Assembly (NCBI GenBank): GCA_030447305.1
Contig: JAUJPC010000003.1
Location: 62,001 to 126,000, forward strand
Reading direction: 5' to 3'
Origin: Actinomycetota bacterium
GTDB lineage: Bacteria > Actinomycetota > CADDZG01 > JAHWKV01
Length of the DNA stretch: 64,000 nt
The notes beneath the pieces are model-generated. The model did not search any database and had not been told where the DNA came from. It saw only the letters and a program-made list of their open reading frames with translations. How positions within the stretch are numbered: position 1 is the stretch's first letter; every line of letters begins with the position of its first letter. The position numbers and the translations under genes are program-made. Below, in pieces: positions 7,295 through 15,640 of the stretch.

Positions 7295-8751
7295 CCGGCA
7301 GCGCTGCGGTGTGCCTGAAGAACCTGGCGCACCATAGGCGAAGCCACTCTGCCGCCGGTCTCATCGCTGCCGGGTCCAGAGCCCTCCACCATCACTGCAA
7401 CTGCAATCCGCGGCGAGTCGGCCGGGGCGAAGGCGATAGTCCAGGCGAGGCTGCTGTTGCCCCCTTCACCGGTCTGTGCGGTTCCCGTCTTGGCGGCGAC
7501 CTGCGTCCCGGGCAGCGAGGCAGCCCGAGCGGTGCCGTTAGCCGCTACATCGACCATCATCTCTTTGATGGTGGAGGCGGTTGAGGCGGACACCGCCCTC
7601 TTCCAGATCTCAGGACTGGTCTGCTCGACCACCGCTCCCCGAGCGTCCTCGATTTGTTTGACCACTTTAGGCGCCGGCACGTTCCCTCCGTTGGCTATGC
7701 CGGCGGCCACCAGCGCCATCTGCAGCGGTGTGGCCGCGACGCTGTACTGGCCGATCGACGACAGTGCCCGGAAGGCGGGCGACCTCAGGTCGTTCGGGTC
7801 GGGAAGGCGGCTGGCGACCGCGCTGATGTCGAGCGGAGGGGTCTCGGTGAAGCCGAATGCGGCGGCCGTCTCCTCCAGGATTCCGGCCGGCATCTCGGCT
7901 GCGAGGCGGGCGAAGTAGGTGTTGCAGGACACCCTCAGGGCGTCCCTCATATCGCCTCCGCAGGTGCCCCCGCCGAAGTTGCGGATGACCCTGTTGGTTT
8001 GCGCCGGCTGGTACTGGCTTGTCGCCGGGAAGCTGGTGTCCGGACCGATGCCGTTCTCCAATGCTGCCGCGACGGTGATGACCTTGAAGGTGGATCCCGG
8101 CGGGTAGATTGCCCGGGTCGCCCGGTGCACCAGCGGCTTGTTCTCGTCGTCCTCGTTCAGCCGGACCCACGCCTCCTGCTGCCCCTCGGCGGAGTGCTGA
8201 GAAAGCAGGTTCGGGTCGAACGACGGCCTGGATACCATCGCCAGGATCTGGCCGCTCACCGGATCGAGAGCGACGATGGCGCCTTTGCGGCCGCCGAGCG
8301 CAGCATCTGCCGCCTGCTGGACGGCGGTGTCGACGGACAGCACCAGCGTGTCGCCCTTTTCCTCCCCCCCGAGCAGACGGTCGCCGAGATCCTGCATGGT
8401 GACGACGCCACCCTTGCCGGTCAGTTCTTGGTTGTAGGAACGCTCCAGGCGCTCACGTCCGTAACGAATGGAGTAGTAGCCCGTCAGGTGGGCGAAAAGC
8501 TCCACCTTAGGATACCGCCGGACGGACTTCAACTGTTGTTCCGGCGTGGGCTCACTGATGGCGAGGGTGTCCCCGTTGAGCGAGCGGATGGCGCCCCGTT
8601 CCAGCGCATACTCCTTGAGCAGCAGCCGGATGTTCGACGGATGGTTGGCCAGGCTCTCGGCTCGGACGAGCTGGAGCCAGGACAGGTTGACGAAGACAAC
8701 GCCGAACAGCGCCAGCATGGTGAACCCGACCGCGCGGATCTGCTTGTTCAC
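7288..8751 (-). CDS. pbpA: Class B penicillin-binding protein PbpA
   Basis: This encodes 487 residues: a membrane anchor at about 8-28, a dimerisation region with the RGAI motif common to class B proteins, and a transpeptidase domain. The active-site motifs are all present: Ser in PGSTFK, SCN in VSCNTYF and KTGTA near residue 420. It crosslinks peptidoglycan on the outer face of the membrane, with the glycosyltransferase RodA encoded directly upstream (4-base overlap). It is shorter than FtsI-type proteins and has no PASTA domain. Confidence 0.94.
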   Translation of the reverse strand: MNKQIRAVGFTMLALFGVVFVNLSWLQLVRAESLANHPSNIRLLLKEYALERGAIRSLNGDTLAISEPTPEQQLKSVRRYPKVELFAHLTGYYSIRYGRERLERSYNQELTGKGGVVTMQDLGDRLLGGEEKGDTLVLSVDTAVQQAADAALGGRKGAIVALDPVSGQILAMVSRPSFDPNLLSQHSAEGQQEAWVRLNEDDENKPLVHRATRAIYPPGSTFKVITVAAALENGIGPDTSFPATSQYQPAQTNRVIRNFGGGTCGGDMRDALRVSCNTYFARLAAEMPAGILEETAAAFGFTETPPLDISAVASRLPDPNDLRSPAFRALSSIGQYSVAATPLQMALVAAGIANGGNVPAPKVVKQIEDARGAVVEQTSPEIWKRAVSASTASTIKEMMVDVAANGTARAASLPGTQVAAKTGTAQTGEGGNSSLAWTIAFAPADSPRIAVAVMVEGSGPGSDETGGRVASPMVRQVLQAHRSAAGW

Positions 8752-10094
8752 CGGCCACCTCCCGCCGCCATGTTCAGCTCCGTCGGCGGTGCCTCCCCGC
8801 CGGCGCGGGCGACCTCATCCGATATCCGAAGCAGCAGGGCGATGGCGATGAAGTTGGACAGCAGGCTGGACCCACCGTAGCTCATGAACGGCATCGTGAC
8901 CCCGGTCAGCGGGATGAGGTTGGTCACCCCGCCCACGATCAGGACCGTCTGGAAGCTGATGGCGAACGTGAGGCCGGCAGCCAGGAGGCGGGAGAAGTCG
9001 TCGCGGCAGCGCGTCGCCAGGCCGAATCCCCGTGCGGCCAGCAGAGCATAGGCGGTGAGGACCGCGGCTCCGCCCACCAGCCCTAGCTCCTCTCCCAGGC
9101 TGGAGAAGATGAAGTCGGTGTGGACGCTGAACCGGATGAGGTCGGGACGGCCGAGCCCCAGGCCGGTGCCCCAGGCTCCGCCGGTGGCGAAGGCAAAGAG
9201 CGACTGCACCACCTGGTAGCCGGATTCGTTGATGTACTGGAAGGGATCTCTCCAAACCGTCAATCGGGCCTGCACGTGGCTGAACAGCCGGGTTGCGATG
9301 AAGGCGCCGGCCAGGAACATCGCCACGCCGCTTATCAGGTAGATCGGCCGGCCGGTGGCCATCCACAACATCGCAACGAAGATGGCGAAGAACAGCAGTG
9401 AGGAGCCAAGGTCCTTCTGGTTGATCATGACCAGGAGCGACACCGCCCAGGCTGCAGCTACCGGACCGAAGTGCCGGAGGGCCGGTACGCCGATGGGTCC
9501 AATCTTGCGGGTGGTCACTGCCAGCAGTTCACGGCGCTCGGAAAGGTAGCCGGCAAAAAAGAGCACCAGCGCGACTTTTCCGAGCTCCGAGGGCTGGAAG
9601 GTGAGGGGACCGAGCCGGATCCACAGCCTGGCGCCGTTGACCTCGCGGCCGATCAACGGGAGCATCGGCAGCAAAAGCAGAACGACTCCGGCAAAAGCGA
9701 AGGTGTATCGGTACTGCGCCAGCGACCGGACATCCTTAACCCACCACAGGGTTGCGATGAACGCGGCAATTGCCACCATCAGCCACTGTGTCTGGGCGGC
9801 CGCCAGTCCCACATTCTCGGTTGGGATCTCCAGCCGGTAGATGAGGACGAAACCGATCGCGTTCAGCATCAGTCCGATGGGCAGCAACAGGGAATCGGCT
9901 CTGGGTGCCAGCTTGCGGATGGCGAAGTGGGCGGCGGCGTAAATCGCCCCGTAGATGACCCCGTACAGGATGATGCCGGTGGGGACGGAGGCGCTACGTG
10001 GGAGTGACGCGAGCCAGTAGCCCCCGATCGCGATGACCAGGCTGATGAGCAGAAGCGACGCTTCGGTGTTTCGCCGAGCCGTGCCGGTGATCAC
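8748..10094 (-). CDS. rodA: SEDS peptidoglycan glycosyltransferase RodA/FtsW
   Basis: This encodes about 448 residues with ten or so transmembrane helices. SEDS features are present: WRDPF with the following ESGYQ segment at the extracytoplasmic loop, HTDFIFS, and a C-terminal MSYGGSS motif. The enzyme polymerises lipid II and works with the class B protein encoded just downstream. I chose the GTG at 10094 because it is preceded by GGAGGAG at six bases. Longer frames would run into pstP and lack hydrophobic sequence. It lies 40 bases after pstP in the same operon. Confidence 0.92.
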   Translation of the reverse strand: MITGTARRNTEASLLLISLVIAIGGYWLASLPRSASVPTGIILYGVIYGAIYAAAHFAIRKLAPRADSLLLPIGLMLNAIGFVLIYRLEIPTENVGLAAAQTQWLMVAIAAFIATLWWVKDVRSLAQYRYTFAFAGVVLLLLPMLPLIGREVNGARLWIRLGPLTFQPSELGKVALVLFFAGYLSERRELLAVTTRKIGPIGVPALRHFGPVAAAWAVSLLVMINQKDLGSSLLFFAIFVAMLWMATGRPIYLISGVAMFLAGAFIATRLFSHVQARLTVWRDPFQYINESGYQVVQSLFAFATGGAWGTGLGLGRPDLIRFSVHTDFIFSSLGEELGLVGGAAVLTAYALLAARGFGLATRCRDDFSRLLAAGLTFAISFQTVLIVGGVTNLIPLTGVTMPFMSYGGSSLLSNFIAIALLLRISDEVARAGGEAPPTELNMAAGGGR

Positions 10095-10134
10095 CGGGAG
10101 CTCCTCCGGCCGGCCTGCCAGGGAAGGACGAGCA

Positions 10135-11418
10135 TCAGGCCGGCGGGTCCTCGGGGGCTCCGGGGCCTTGTCCTGCGGCCGGAGACTCCCCGCCCTGGGC
10201 AGCGTCCGGAGAGGGAGACGGCGACGCCACCAGCTTCTCAAGATCGGCAACTATTGCCCGGGCGTCACGGCGGCTGTTGGCTTTGATCCCCTCCTTCAGG
10301 CGGCCCTGGTACAGCTCGGGAAGCGATTCGCTGCGCAGGTCCGTGCGGTTCTCAAGCTTGGCCAGCTCTACTCCCGCAAGCGAACCCGGCATCCCGTTGA
10401 ACACGGCGACCCGGCCGCCGTCGTCTCCGACGTACCACGAGCCACCAATTGACATCCGGGCTACGAAAGCGCCGGTTACCAAAAGGGCGATCAGCCCCAG
10501 GACCCAGACCAACACCCGGCCCTTTCGCCTGGGCCGCTGGGGGGAGGAGGTGGAGCTAGATCTGATCGGTGAAGGAGCCGGCGATGAACGGGAGTGGCTC
10601 AAAGTGCGGACTGTGCCGGACTCCGAGGTACCCAGGGGGCCGGTTTGGGTCAGCCGTGTTGGCGTGGGAGCCGCGGCGGCGTAGGAGGCGGTGGGGTCGG
10701 TGGCGGAGCTCTTGCGGACGGCAGGGAAGTCGACGACCACAGTGGTGACGTTGTCGTTCCCTCCTGCGTGGACTGCCTCTTCGCACAGCCGCTCGGCCGC
10801 CCGCTGCGGGCTACTCTCCTGTTCGAGAACGTTTTGGATCAGGTCGTCGTCGATCATGCCGAACAGGCCGTCGCTGCACAGCAGGACGCGGTCGCCGGGG
10901 GACATATCAAGCACGTGCACATCGACCTCGACCTCAGGATCCACTCCCAGCGCGCGCTCGAGGTAGGACCGCTGGGGGTGGCGGTCGGCATCCTCGGGCA
11001 TTATGCGACCCTGCTGAACCAGCCGGTTTACCACCGTGTGATCCGTAGTCAGCCGCGTGAGCTGACCGTCTCTCAGCAGGTAAGCACGCGAGTCCCCGAC
11101 GTGGGCGATCTGGGCCGAGCCCTCGTCCGCCCACATCGCGGTCAGGGTGGTTCCCATGCCTGTGAGGTCCGGGTCTTTGGCAGCCCTCTGAAAGATGGCC
11201 TTGTTGGCGTTGTGGACCGCATCGGAGATGGAATCCGACTGCTTCAGCGCCGCCTCGAACACCTCGATTGCGATCGCGGAGGCCACATCACCCGAGGCGT
11301 GGCCTCCCATGCCGTCGGCAACGGCAAACAACGGTGGCGCGGCGAGCTTGGAATCCTCGTTTACCTGCCGCACCAGCCCCACCTCGGAGCAGGCACCCCA
11401 CCGGAACTCGGGTGTCAT
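10135..11418 (-). CDS. pstP: PP2C-type Ser/Thr phosphatase PstP
   Basis: This encodes 427 residues. The PP2C domain (about 1-235) begins FRWGACSEVGLVRQVNED and has the metal-binding motifs DGMGG, GDSRAYL, CSDGLF and GGNDNVT. A long Ser/Thr/Pro-rich linker, a transmembrane helix near residue 300 and a small extracellular part ending in a Pro/Gly tail follow. It reverses phosphorylation by PknB and related kinases. Its start codon overlaps the fhaB stop by four bases. Confidence 0.95.
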   Translation of the reverse strand: MTPEFRWGACSEVGLVRQVNEDSKLAAPPLFAVADGMGGHASGDVASAIAIEVFEAALKQSDSISDAVHNANKAIFQRAAKDPDLTGMGTTLTAMWADEGSAQIAHVGDSRAYLLRDGQLTRLTTDHTVVNRLVQQGRIMPEDADRHPQRSYLERALGVDPEVEVDVHVLDMSPGDRVLLCSDGLFGMIDDDLIQNVLEQESSPQRAAERLCEEAVHAGGNDNVTTVVVDFPAVRKSSATDPTASYAAAAPTPTRLTQTGPLGTSESGTVRTLSHSRSSPAPSPIRSSSTSSPQRPRRKGRVLVWVLGLIALLVTGAFVARMSIGGSWYVGDDGGRVAVFNGMPGSLAGVELAKLENRTDLRSESLPELYQGRLKEGIKANSRRDARAIVADLEKLVASPSPSPDAAQGGESPAAGQGPGAPEDPPA

Positions 11419-11873
11419 CGCCGGAACTCCATCTCGGTCTTGCCTATGCGCGCGGTATCCCCGCGGTTAACCTGCATCGGAGAGGTGACCTTCTTCCGAT
11501 TCAGATATGTGCCGTTCGTTGATCCCATGTCCTCAATGTAGACCGCATTCTGCCGCCGGAACACCCGGGCATGGATTTGGCTGGCGTAGGAGTCGCTGAT
11601 CACCACGTGGCACTTGTCGGCCCTCCCGATTATCAGCTCGTCGCCGATGTCGAACATTCGAGGCTTGCTGCCGGGAGCGGTGACCGCCATCTTCTCCGGG
11701 GCCCGGCCGGCGGGACGAGGAGCAGCACCTACACCGGCCGGCACAACGGCGCCCCCCCGCTGCGCCCGCGGACCGGAGATTTCCAGGAGCATAGCCTTTA
11801 CCGCCCGGGCCAGGAACAGAAAGATAAGGAACAAAAAAAAGTACTTGAGGATGTCCAGAACGGCTTCGGGCAT
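11415..11873 (-). CDS. fhaB: FHA domain protein FhaB (FipA-like)
   Basis: This encodes 152 residues: an N-terminal transmembrane helix (about 5-25), a linker rich in Gly, Ala and Pro, and a C-terminal FHA domain (about 75-150) with IIGRADKC, SYASQIHARV and STNGTYLN, the residues that read phosphothreonine. In mycobacteria the equivalent protein is a PknA/PknB substrate and helps assemble the division machinery. It lies between pstP (overlapping) and fhaA (two bases away). Confidence 0.93.
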   Translation of the reverse strand: MPEAVLDILKYFFLFLIFLFLARAVKAMLLEISGPRAQRGGAVVPAGVGAAPRPAGRAPEKMAVTAPGSKPRMFDIGDELIIGRADKCHVVISDSYASQIHARVFRRQNAVYIEDMGSTNGTYLNRKKVTSPMQVNRGDTARIGKTEMEFRR

Positions 11874-11875
11874 CT

Positions 11876-12565
11876 CTAGGTTATCCCCGAAGCGGCCTCG
11901 CGGTACTCCAGCTCAGTCGCTCCGATCTTGATCCGGTCTCCGTGGCTCAGGCGCCTCTCCTTGATCATCGCGTCGTTGACGAGGGTTCCGTTGGTTGAGT
12001 CGAGGTCGGTAATCCACCACTCGTCGGCCCGCCGGGAAAGCTGAGCGTGGTTTCGGGAGGCGTTCGGGTCGTCGACCACGATTCCGTTGGTGGACGAGCG
12101 CCCGAGGGTGATCTCATCGGAGTCCAGGTTCCAGCTCCTGCCCGTGTCCAGTTGGACGAGCTCATCGGGCTCGGCGGCGTAAGGGTCGGAAGGATCGGCC
12201 GCCAGGTGAAAGCCCTCGACCTCGAACTTGCCGGCTTTCAACGAGTCGTCCTGCTCGAAACGCACGTTGATGGGGCCCGGCAGCCGCCACCGCCGCTGGC
12301 CGGCGTTGGTCTTGAGCAGAGTGCCGAACTCCCCTCGCAGCGTGGGGATCAAGCCTTCGAATCGGCCGAAGTCGTCCGGGGACAGCTGGATCACGTAGTC
12401 GTTTGGCACGTAGACGGCTCCCACGCTTACGCTCTTGCCCGCCTCCATCTCCCGAAGCAGGCGGCGGCCCAGCTCTGCGGGCTCGACATCGGAGCGGAAG
12501 GCTTTGGAGAAGACGCCCTCGACCACTCTTTCGAGTCGATTCTCAAATTCGTCAACCAGGCCCAC
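11876..12565 (-). CDS. fhaA: FHA domain protein FhaA
   Basis: This encodes 229 residues. The N-terminal 120 form the DUF3662 domain (beginning MGLVDEFENRLE and including VPNDYVIQLSPDD), and the C-terminal FHA domain (about 145-225) has LGRSST, NASRNHAQLS and DSTNGTLVND. In mycobacteria FhaA is a PknB substrate that restrains peptidoglycan synthesis through MviN. The linker is far shorter than in Mycobacterium tuberculosis. GTG is the start, with AGAGGA eight bases upstream. It is the first gene of the operon running to pknB. Confidence 0.93.
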   Translation of the reverse strand: MGLVDEFENRLERVVEGVFSKAFRSDVEPAELGRRLLREMEAGKSVSVGAVYVPNDYVIQLSPDDFGRFEGLIPTLRGEFGTLLKTNAGQRRWRLPGPINVRFEQDDSLKAGKFEVEGFHLAADPSDPYAAEPDELVQLDTGRSWNLDSDEITLGRSSTNGIVVDDPNASRNHAQLSRRADEWWITDLDSTNGTLVNDAMIKERRLSHGDRIKIGATELEYREAASGIT

Positions 12566-12601
12566 TTCGACGTCCTCTCGAGTCCCTGCGGCTGATCAAC
12601 C

Positions 12602-12607
12602 AATATA
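12602..12607 (-). promoter_or_regulatory. Putative -10 box of the fhaA-pknB operon
   Basis: TATATT on the minus strand lies 36 bases before the fhaA start codon. The region at the -35 position is only weakly matched (TTCAGT at 18 bases). The tRNA-Leu gene diverges on the other side. Confidence 0.4.
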
Positions 12608-12673
12608 GTGGCGGGTTGGTTCAGCACTGAAGGTTCCTCCAACCAGGGCCACGCTAAACTAAATGAAAATCAA

Positions 12674-12756
12674 GGGCGAATGGCGGAATGGTAGACGCGC
12701 TGGCTTCAGGTGCCAGTGAGCGCAAGCTCGTGGAGGTTCAAATCCTCTTTCGCCCA
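12674..12756 (+). tRNA. tRNA-Leu (anticodon CAG)
   Basis: The acceptor stem GGGCGAA pairs with TTCGCCC, followed by discriminator A. A D-loop with GGTAGA, an anticodon loop TTCAGGT giving CAG, a long variable arm (GAGCGCAAGCTC) typical of class II tRNAs, and a T-arm GGTTCAAATC are all present. CCA is not encoded. Confidence 0.95.
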
Positions 12757-12874
12757 CGTAAGCATCACGGCTGAGCGGCCGGGTGATGGTTGTTGCGGTC
12801 ACCCGGCTGGACGACAATCCTTCCCCGCAGGCCAACTCACCCGTATCCTTATAGGCCCGACCTAGGAGTCCTTT

Positions 12875-13366
12875 TTGGATCAGCAGACCCTAATAGCGGT
12901 TGCCGCCGGAGCGGTGGCATTGCTGGCGCTGGGAGTTGCCGCCATGGCCAACAACCGGCTGACGCACCTAAGGCGTACCATGGCGATCCTGCAGGGCAAG
13001 GACGACGCCAAGACGCTGCTCGAGGTGATCTCCGACAACGTGCAGAGGGTTGAGGGCTTCGAGAAGGTACTTCGCAGCCAGGCCAAGCGGCAGGAGGAGC
13101 TGTTCGCTCTGCTGGGCCGCTCCGCCCGCAACCTGGGCGTGGTGCGGTATGACGCCTTTGACGACATGGGGGGCAAGATGTCGTTTAGCGCGGCGCTGCT
13201 CGACGACCACGGCAACGGCCTGGTGATCACCTCCATCAACGCACGTGCCGAGTCCCGGGCGTACGCCAAGCCCATCAAGGGCGGCAGCTCCGAGCACAAC
13301 CTGTCAGCCGAGGAGCAGCGGGCCATTGCCAATGCCCTAGGAGCCCAGCAGAAGGTCAAGAGGTAG
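12875..13366 (+). CDS. DUF4446 family membrane-anchored protein
   Basis: This encodes 163 residues with an N-terminal transmembrane helix (about 6-25), a coiled-coil segment (about 27-90) and a small C-terminal domain with VVRYDAFDDMGGKMSFS and LLDDHGNG, the signature of DUF4446. The function is unknown. The start is TTG, with AGGAG seven bases upstream. In many actinobacteria and firmicutes the gene sits beside serS or chromosome-partitioning genes, and here it ends three bases before the putative start of serS. Confidence 0.85.
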   Translation: MDQQTLIAVAAGAVALLALGVAAMANNRLTHLRRTMAILQGKDDAKTLLEVISDNVQRVEGFEKVLRSQAKRQEELFALLGRSARNLGVVRYDAFDDMGGKMSFSAALLDDHGNGLVITSINARAESRAYAKPIKGGSSEHNLSAEEQRAIANALGAQQKVKR

Positions 13367-13368
13367 CA

Positions 13369-14619
13369 ATAGACCTGCGCCTTCTGCGTACAGATCCGGC
13401 CAGGGTCGCCGCCTCCATGAGGCAGCGGGGCGTCGAGATCGATCTGGAAGCGCTTATCGACCTGGACCGGCAGCACCGCCGGCTGGTGACGAACGTCGAA
13501 AACCTCAGAGCCGACCTCAACCGTGCCCAGAAGGAGATCGGCAAGCTGCCCCCCGATCAGCGTCCGGCGGCCATCGCCCATAACAAGGAAAGGGGCGCCG
13601 AGCTCAAGGGGTTGGAGGTTGAGTTGGCCAAGGCCGCCGAGGCCCTTGAGGCCGCCCTTCAGCTTGTTCCGAACCTGGTCCACCCGGACTCCCCGCCGGG
13701 CACCCAGGACGCCGAGCTTCGCCGGGTCGGCACCCCCCCGGAGATGGACTTTGCGCCGGTCGATCACCTGACGCTCGGGGAGGGGCTGGGAATCATCGAC
13801 GTGAAGCGGGCGGCGAAGGTCTCGGGATCACGCTTCGCGATCCTGCGTGGGCAGGGCGCCCTGCTGGAGCTGGCGCTGGTGCGATTTGTGCTCGACCGGC
13901 TGTTGGCCGAGGGCTTCGAGCCGGTCATCCCCCCGGTGCTGGTACGCGAGGAGGCAATGTACGGCACTGGTTTCTTCCCGACGGACCAAGCCCAGGTCTA
14001 CAGAACGGCCGACGACGATCTGTATCTGGCCGGCACCTCTGAGGTTCCCATAGCTTCAATGCACTCCGGAGAGATCTTCTCTGCCAACGAGCTGCCGATC
14101 CGTTACGCCGGCATCTCAACCTGCTTCCGGCGGGAAGCCGGCACCTACGGCAAGGACACCCGGGGCATCATCCGGGTCCACCAGTTCGATAAGGTCGAGA
14201 TGTTCTCGTTTTGCCATCCCCAGGGGTCCGATGACGAGCATGGGCGCATGCTGGAGCAGGAGGAGGGCATCTTTGGAGCGTTGGAGATCCCGTACCGGGT
14301 GCTGGATATCGCTGCCGGCGAGCTGGCCGCTCCCAACTACCGTAAGTTCGACATCGAGGCGTGGCTGCCCGGCGCCGACCGCTGGCTGGAGGTCACGTCC
14401 TGCTCCAACGACTGGGACTTCCAGGCGCGGCGCTTGGGGGTCCGCATGAAGGGGGACTCGGGGACGGAGCTGGTCCACACCCTGAACGGCACCGCGGTAG
14501 CGGTGGGACGGGCGATAGTGGCGCTGCTTGAAAACCACCAGCGGGCCGACGGTTCGGTCGCCATCCCGGAGTCGCTGCAGCCGTACACGGGCTTCGACGT
14601 CATCTCACCAAGCCGCTAA
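13369..14619 (+). CDS. serS: Seryl-tRNA synthetase
   Basis: This is a class II synthetase of 416 residues when started at 13369. It has an N-terminal antiparallel coiled coil (about 25-110) that holds the tRNA long arm, then a catalytic core with motif 2 (FRREAG) and motif 3 near GTAVAVGRAI. The reading frame extends upstream of the first ATG (13417) to encode the standard family N-terminus DLRLLRTDPARVAASM, and the only codon at the expected start is ATA at 13369, with AAGAGG five bases before it. Starting at ATG 13417 would lose the first strand. The first residue is therefore uncertain, but the identity is not. All four tRNA-Ser genes follow. Confidence 0.93.
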   Translation: MDLRLLRTDPARVAASMRQRGVEIDLEALIDLDRQHRRLVTNVENLRADLNRAQKEIGKLPPDQRPAAIAHNKERGAELKGLEVELAKAAEALEAALQLVPNLVHPDSPPGTQDAELRRVGTPPEMDFAPVDHLTLGEGLGIIDVKRAAKVSGSRFAILRGQGALLELALVRFVLDRLLAEGFEPVIPPVLVREEAMYGTGFFPTDQAQVYRTADDDLYLAGTSEVPIASMHSGEIFSANELPIRYAGISTCFRREAGTYGKDTRGIIRVHQFDKVEMFSFCHPQGSDDEHGRMLEQEEGIFGALEIPYRVLDIAAGELAAPNYRKFDIEAWLPGADRWLEVTSCSNDWDFQARRLGVRMKGDSGTELVHTLNGTAVAVGRAIVALLENHQRADGSVAIPESLQPYTGFDVISPSR

Positions 14620-14647
14620 TGGGCTCCGAGACCGGCGGCTGCTTTGG

Positions 14648-14732
14648 CGGTGGAGGTGGGATTCGAACCCACGGAGCCTGGTAGCTCACACGCTTTCAAG
14701 GCGCGCCCGTTCGGCCGCTTCGGTACTCCACC
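14648..14732 (-). tRNA. tRNA-Ser (anticodon TGA)
   Basis: The minus-strand acceptor GGTGGAG pairs with CTCCACC, with discriminator G. The anticodon loop is CTTGAAA, giving TGA. It has the long variable arm of serine tRNAs and T-loop TTCGAATC. It converges on serS and differs from the plus-strand tRNA-Ser(CGA) at 15504 by only about ten bases. Confidence 0.95.
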
Positions 14733-14810
14733 GCTCTCTATTATTCCGCCTCAGGCACACCGGCCGCCCCGCCGGTACCGGCGGGGGGAAGACTGTGGCA
14801 AAATCGGTGG

Positions 14811-14900
14811 GGAGGCATCGCCTAGTCCGGTCTATGGCGCGGGATTGCTAATCCCGTTGGGGGGCAACCCCCTCGCGAGTTCAAATCTCGCTGCCTCCGC
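14811..14900 (+). tRNA. tRNA-Ser (anticodon GCT)
   Basis: GGAGGCA pairs with TGCCTCC. The anticodon stem-loop CGGGA-TTGCTAA-TCCCG gives GCT for AGC/AGU codons. The long variable arm TTGGGGGGCAACCCCC is typical of tRNA-Ser. A -10-like CAAAAT lies six bases upstream. Confidence 0.95.
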
Positions 14901-14902
14901 TG

Positions 14903-14975
14903 CGCCCTTAGCTCAGTGGATTAGAGCGCGTCGCTACGGACGACGAGGTCGGGGGTTCGAATCCCTCAGGGCGCG
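14903..14975 (+). tRNA. tRNA-Arg (anticodon ACG)
   Basis: GCGCCCT pairs with AGGGCGC. The anticodon stem CGTCG/CGACG encloses CTACGGA, giving ACG, whose first A is converted to inosine by TadA in bacteria. The tadA gene begins 34 bases downstream. It is two bases from the preceding tRNA-Ser and probably co-transcribed with it. Confidence 0.95.
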
Positions 14976-15009
14976 CAAAGACGCCTGAGTCGGGCGATAA
15001 GCTCACCCC

Positions 15010-15495
15010 GTGGTTCCCGACAGCGAACAGGTTTCGGACATTGGCTTTATGCGCCTGGCTCTTCAGCAGGCGCATTTGGCCGTCCACCATGACGATGTCC
15101 CGGTTGGTGCAGTGGCGGTGAGAGATAAAGACGTCATTTTTGCCGCCCACAACGAGCGGGAGCTGCGCGGTGATCCCACCGCTCACGCCGAGATCCTGTG
15201 CTTGCGAGGTGCTGCCAAGAAACTGGGGGGCTGGCGGCTCGCCGGGGTCACGCTGTACTCGACGGTTGAGCCCTGCCCGATGTGTGCCGGGGCTATGGTT
15301 GGCGCTCGGGTGCATCGGGTCGTGTACGGAGCGCCGGATGTGCTCGGAGGGGCCGCATGGTCGATCTACAATATCGTGCAGGACCCCAGGCTCATGCACC
15401 GGTGCGAGCTCACATCGGGCGTGCTCGGCGAGGAGTGCGCTGAAGTTATCCAGGCGTTCTTCGAGGTAAGGCGTCGCCCGCCCCAATTCCTATAA
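15010..15495 (+). CDS. tadA: tRNA-adenosine(34) deaminase TadA
   Basis: This encodes 161 residues of the cytidine/adenosine deaminase fold. The zinc site is intact: HAEI with the catalytic Glu (about residues 59-62) and PCPMCAG (about 88-94). TadA deaminates A34 of tRNA-Arg(ACG) to inosine so that it can read CGU, CGC and CGA. That tRNA is encoded immediately upstream, so enzyme and substrate may share a transcript. The start is GTG and the upstream ribosome binding site is weak. Confidence 0.95.
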   Translation: MVPDSEQVSDIGFMRLALQQAHLAVHHDDVPVGAVAVRDKDVIFAAHNERELRGDPTAHAEILCLRGAAKKLGGWRLAGVTLYSTVEPCPMCAGAMVGARVHRVVYGAPDVLGGAAWSIYNIVQDPRLMHRCELTSGVLGEECAEVIQAFFEVRRRPPQFL

Positions 15496-15496
15496 T
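15491..15496 (+). promoter_or_regulatory. -10 box for tRNA-Ser(CGA)
   Basis: A consensus TATAAT overlaps the tadA stop codon and ends seven bases before the tRNA 5' end, so this tRNA probably has its own promoter. No good -35 is visible. Confidence 0.5.
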
Positions 15497-15503
15497 TAAT
15501 CCC

Positions 15504-15588
15504 GGTGGAGTACCAAAGCGGCCGAACGGGCGCGCCTCGAAAGCGCGTGAGCTGAAAGGCTCCGTGGGTTCAAATCCCACCTCCACCG
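15504..15588 (+). tRNA. tRNA-Ser (anticodon CGA)
   Basis: GGTGGAG pairs with CTCCACC. The anticodon loop CTCGAAA gives CGA. Variable arm and T-arm are typical of tRNA-Ser. The sequence is nearly the same as the minus-strand tRNA-Ser(TGA), so one arose by duplication of the other. Confidence 0.95.
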
Positions 15589-15627
15589 CAAGGCAATCGA
15601 CTCAGCACTCCCAGGACAACCAGCCAC

Positions 15628-15633
15628 TACAAT
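15628..15633 (+). promoter_or_regulatory. -10 box for tRNA-Ser(GGA)
   Basis: TACAAT ends seven bases before the start of the tRNA-Ser(GGA) at 15641, a normal distance for a promoter that starts at the mature 5' end or close to it. Confidence 0.45.
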
Positions 15634-15640
15634 CAGTAGC

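Noticed and set aside
13417-14619. ATG 13417 as the start of serS
   Set aside because: The in-frame sequence before it encodes the conserved family N-terminus and the ribosome binding site fits 13369 better. It remains the fallback if ATA is not used.
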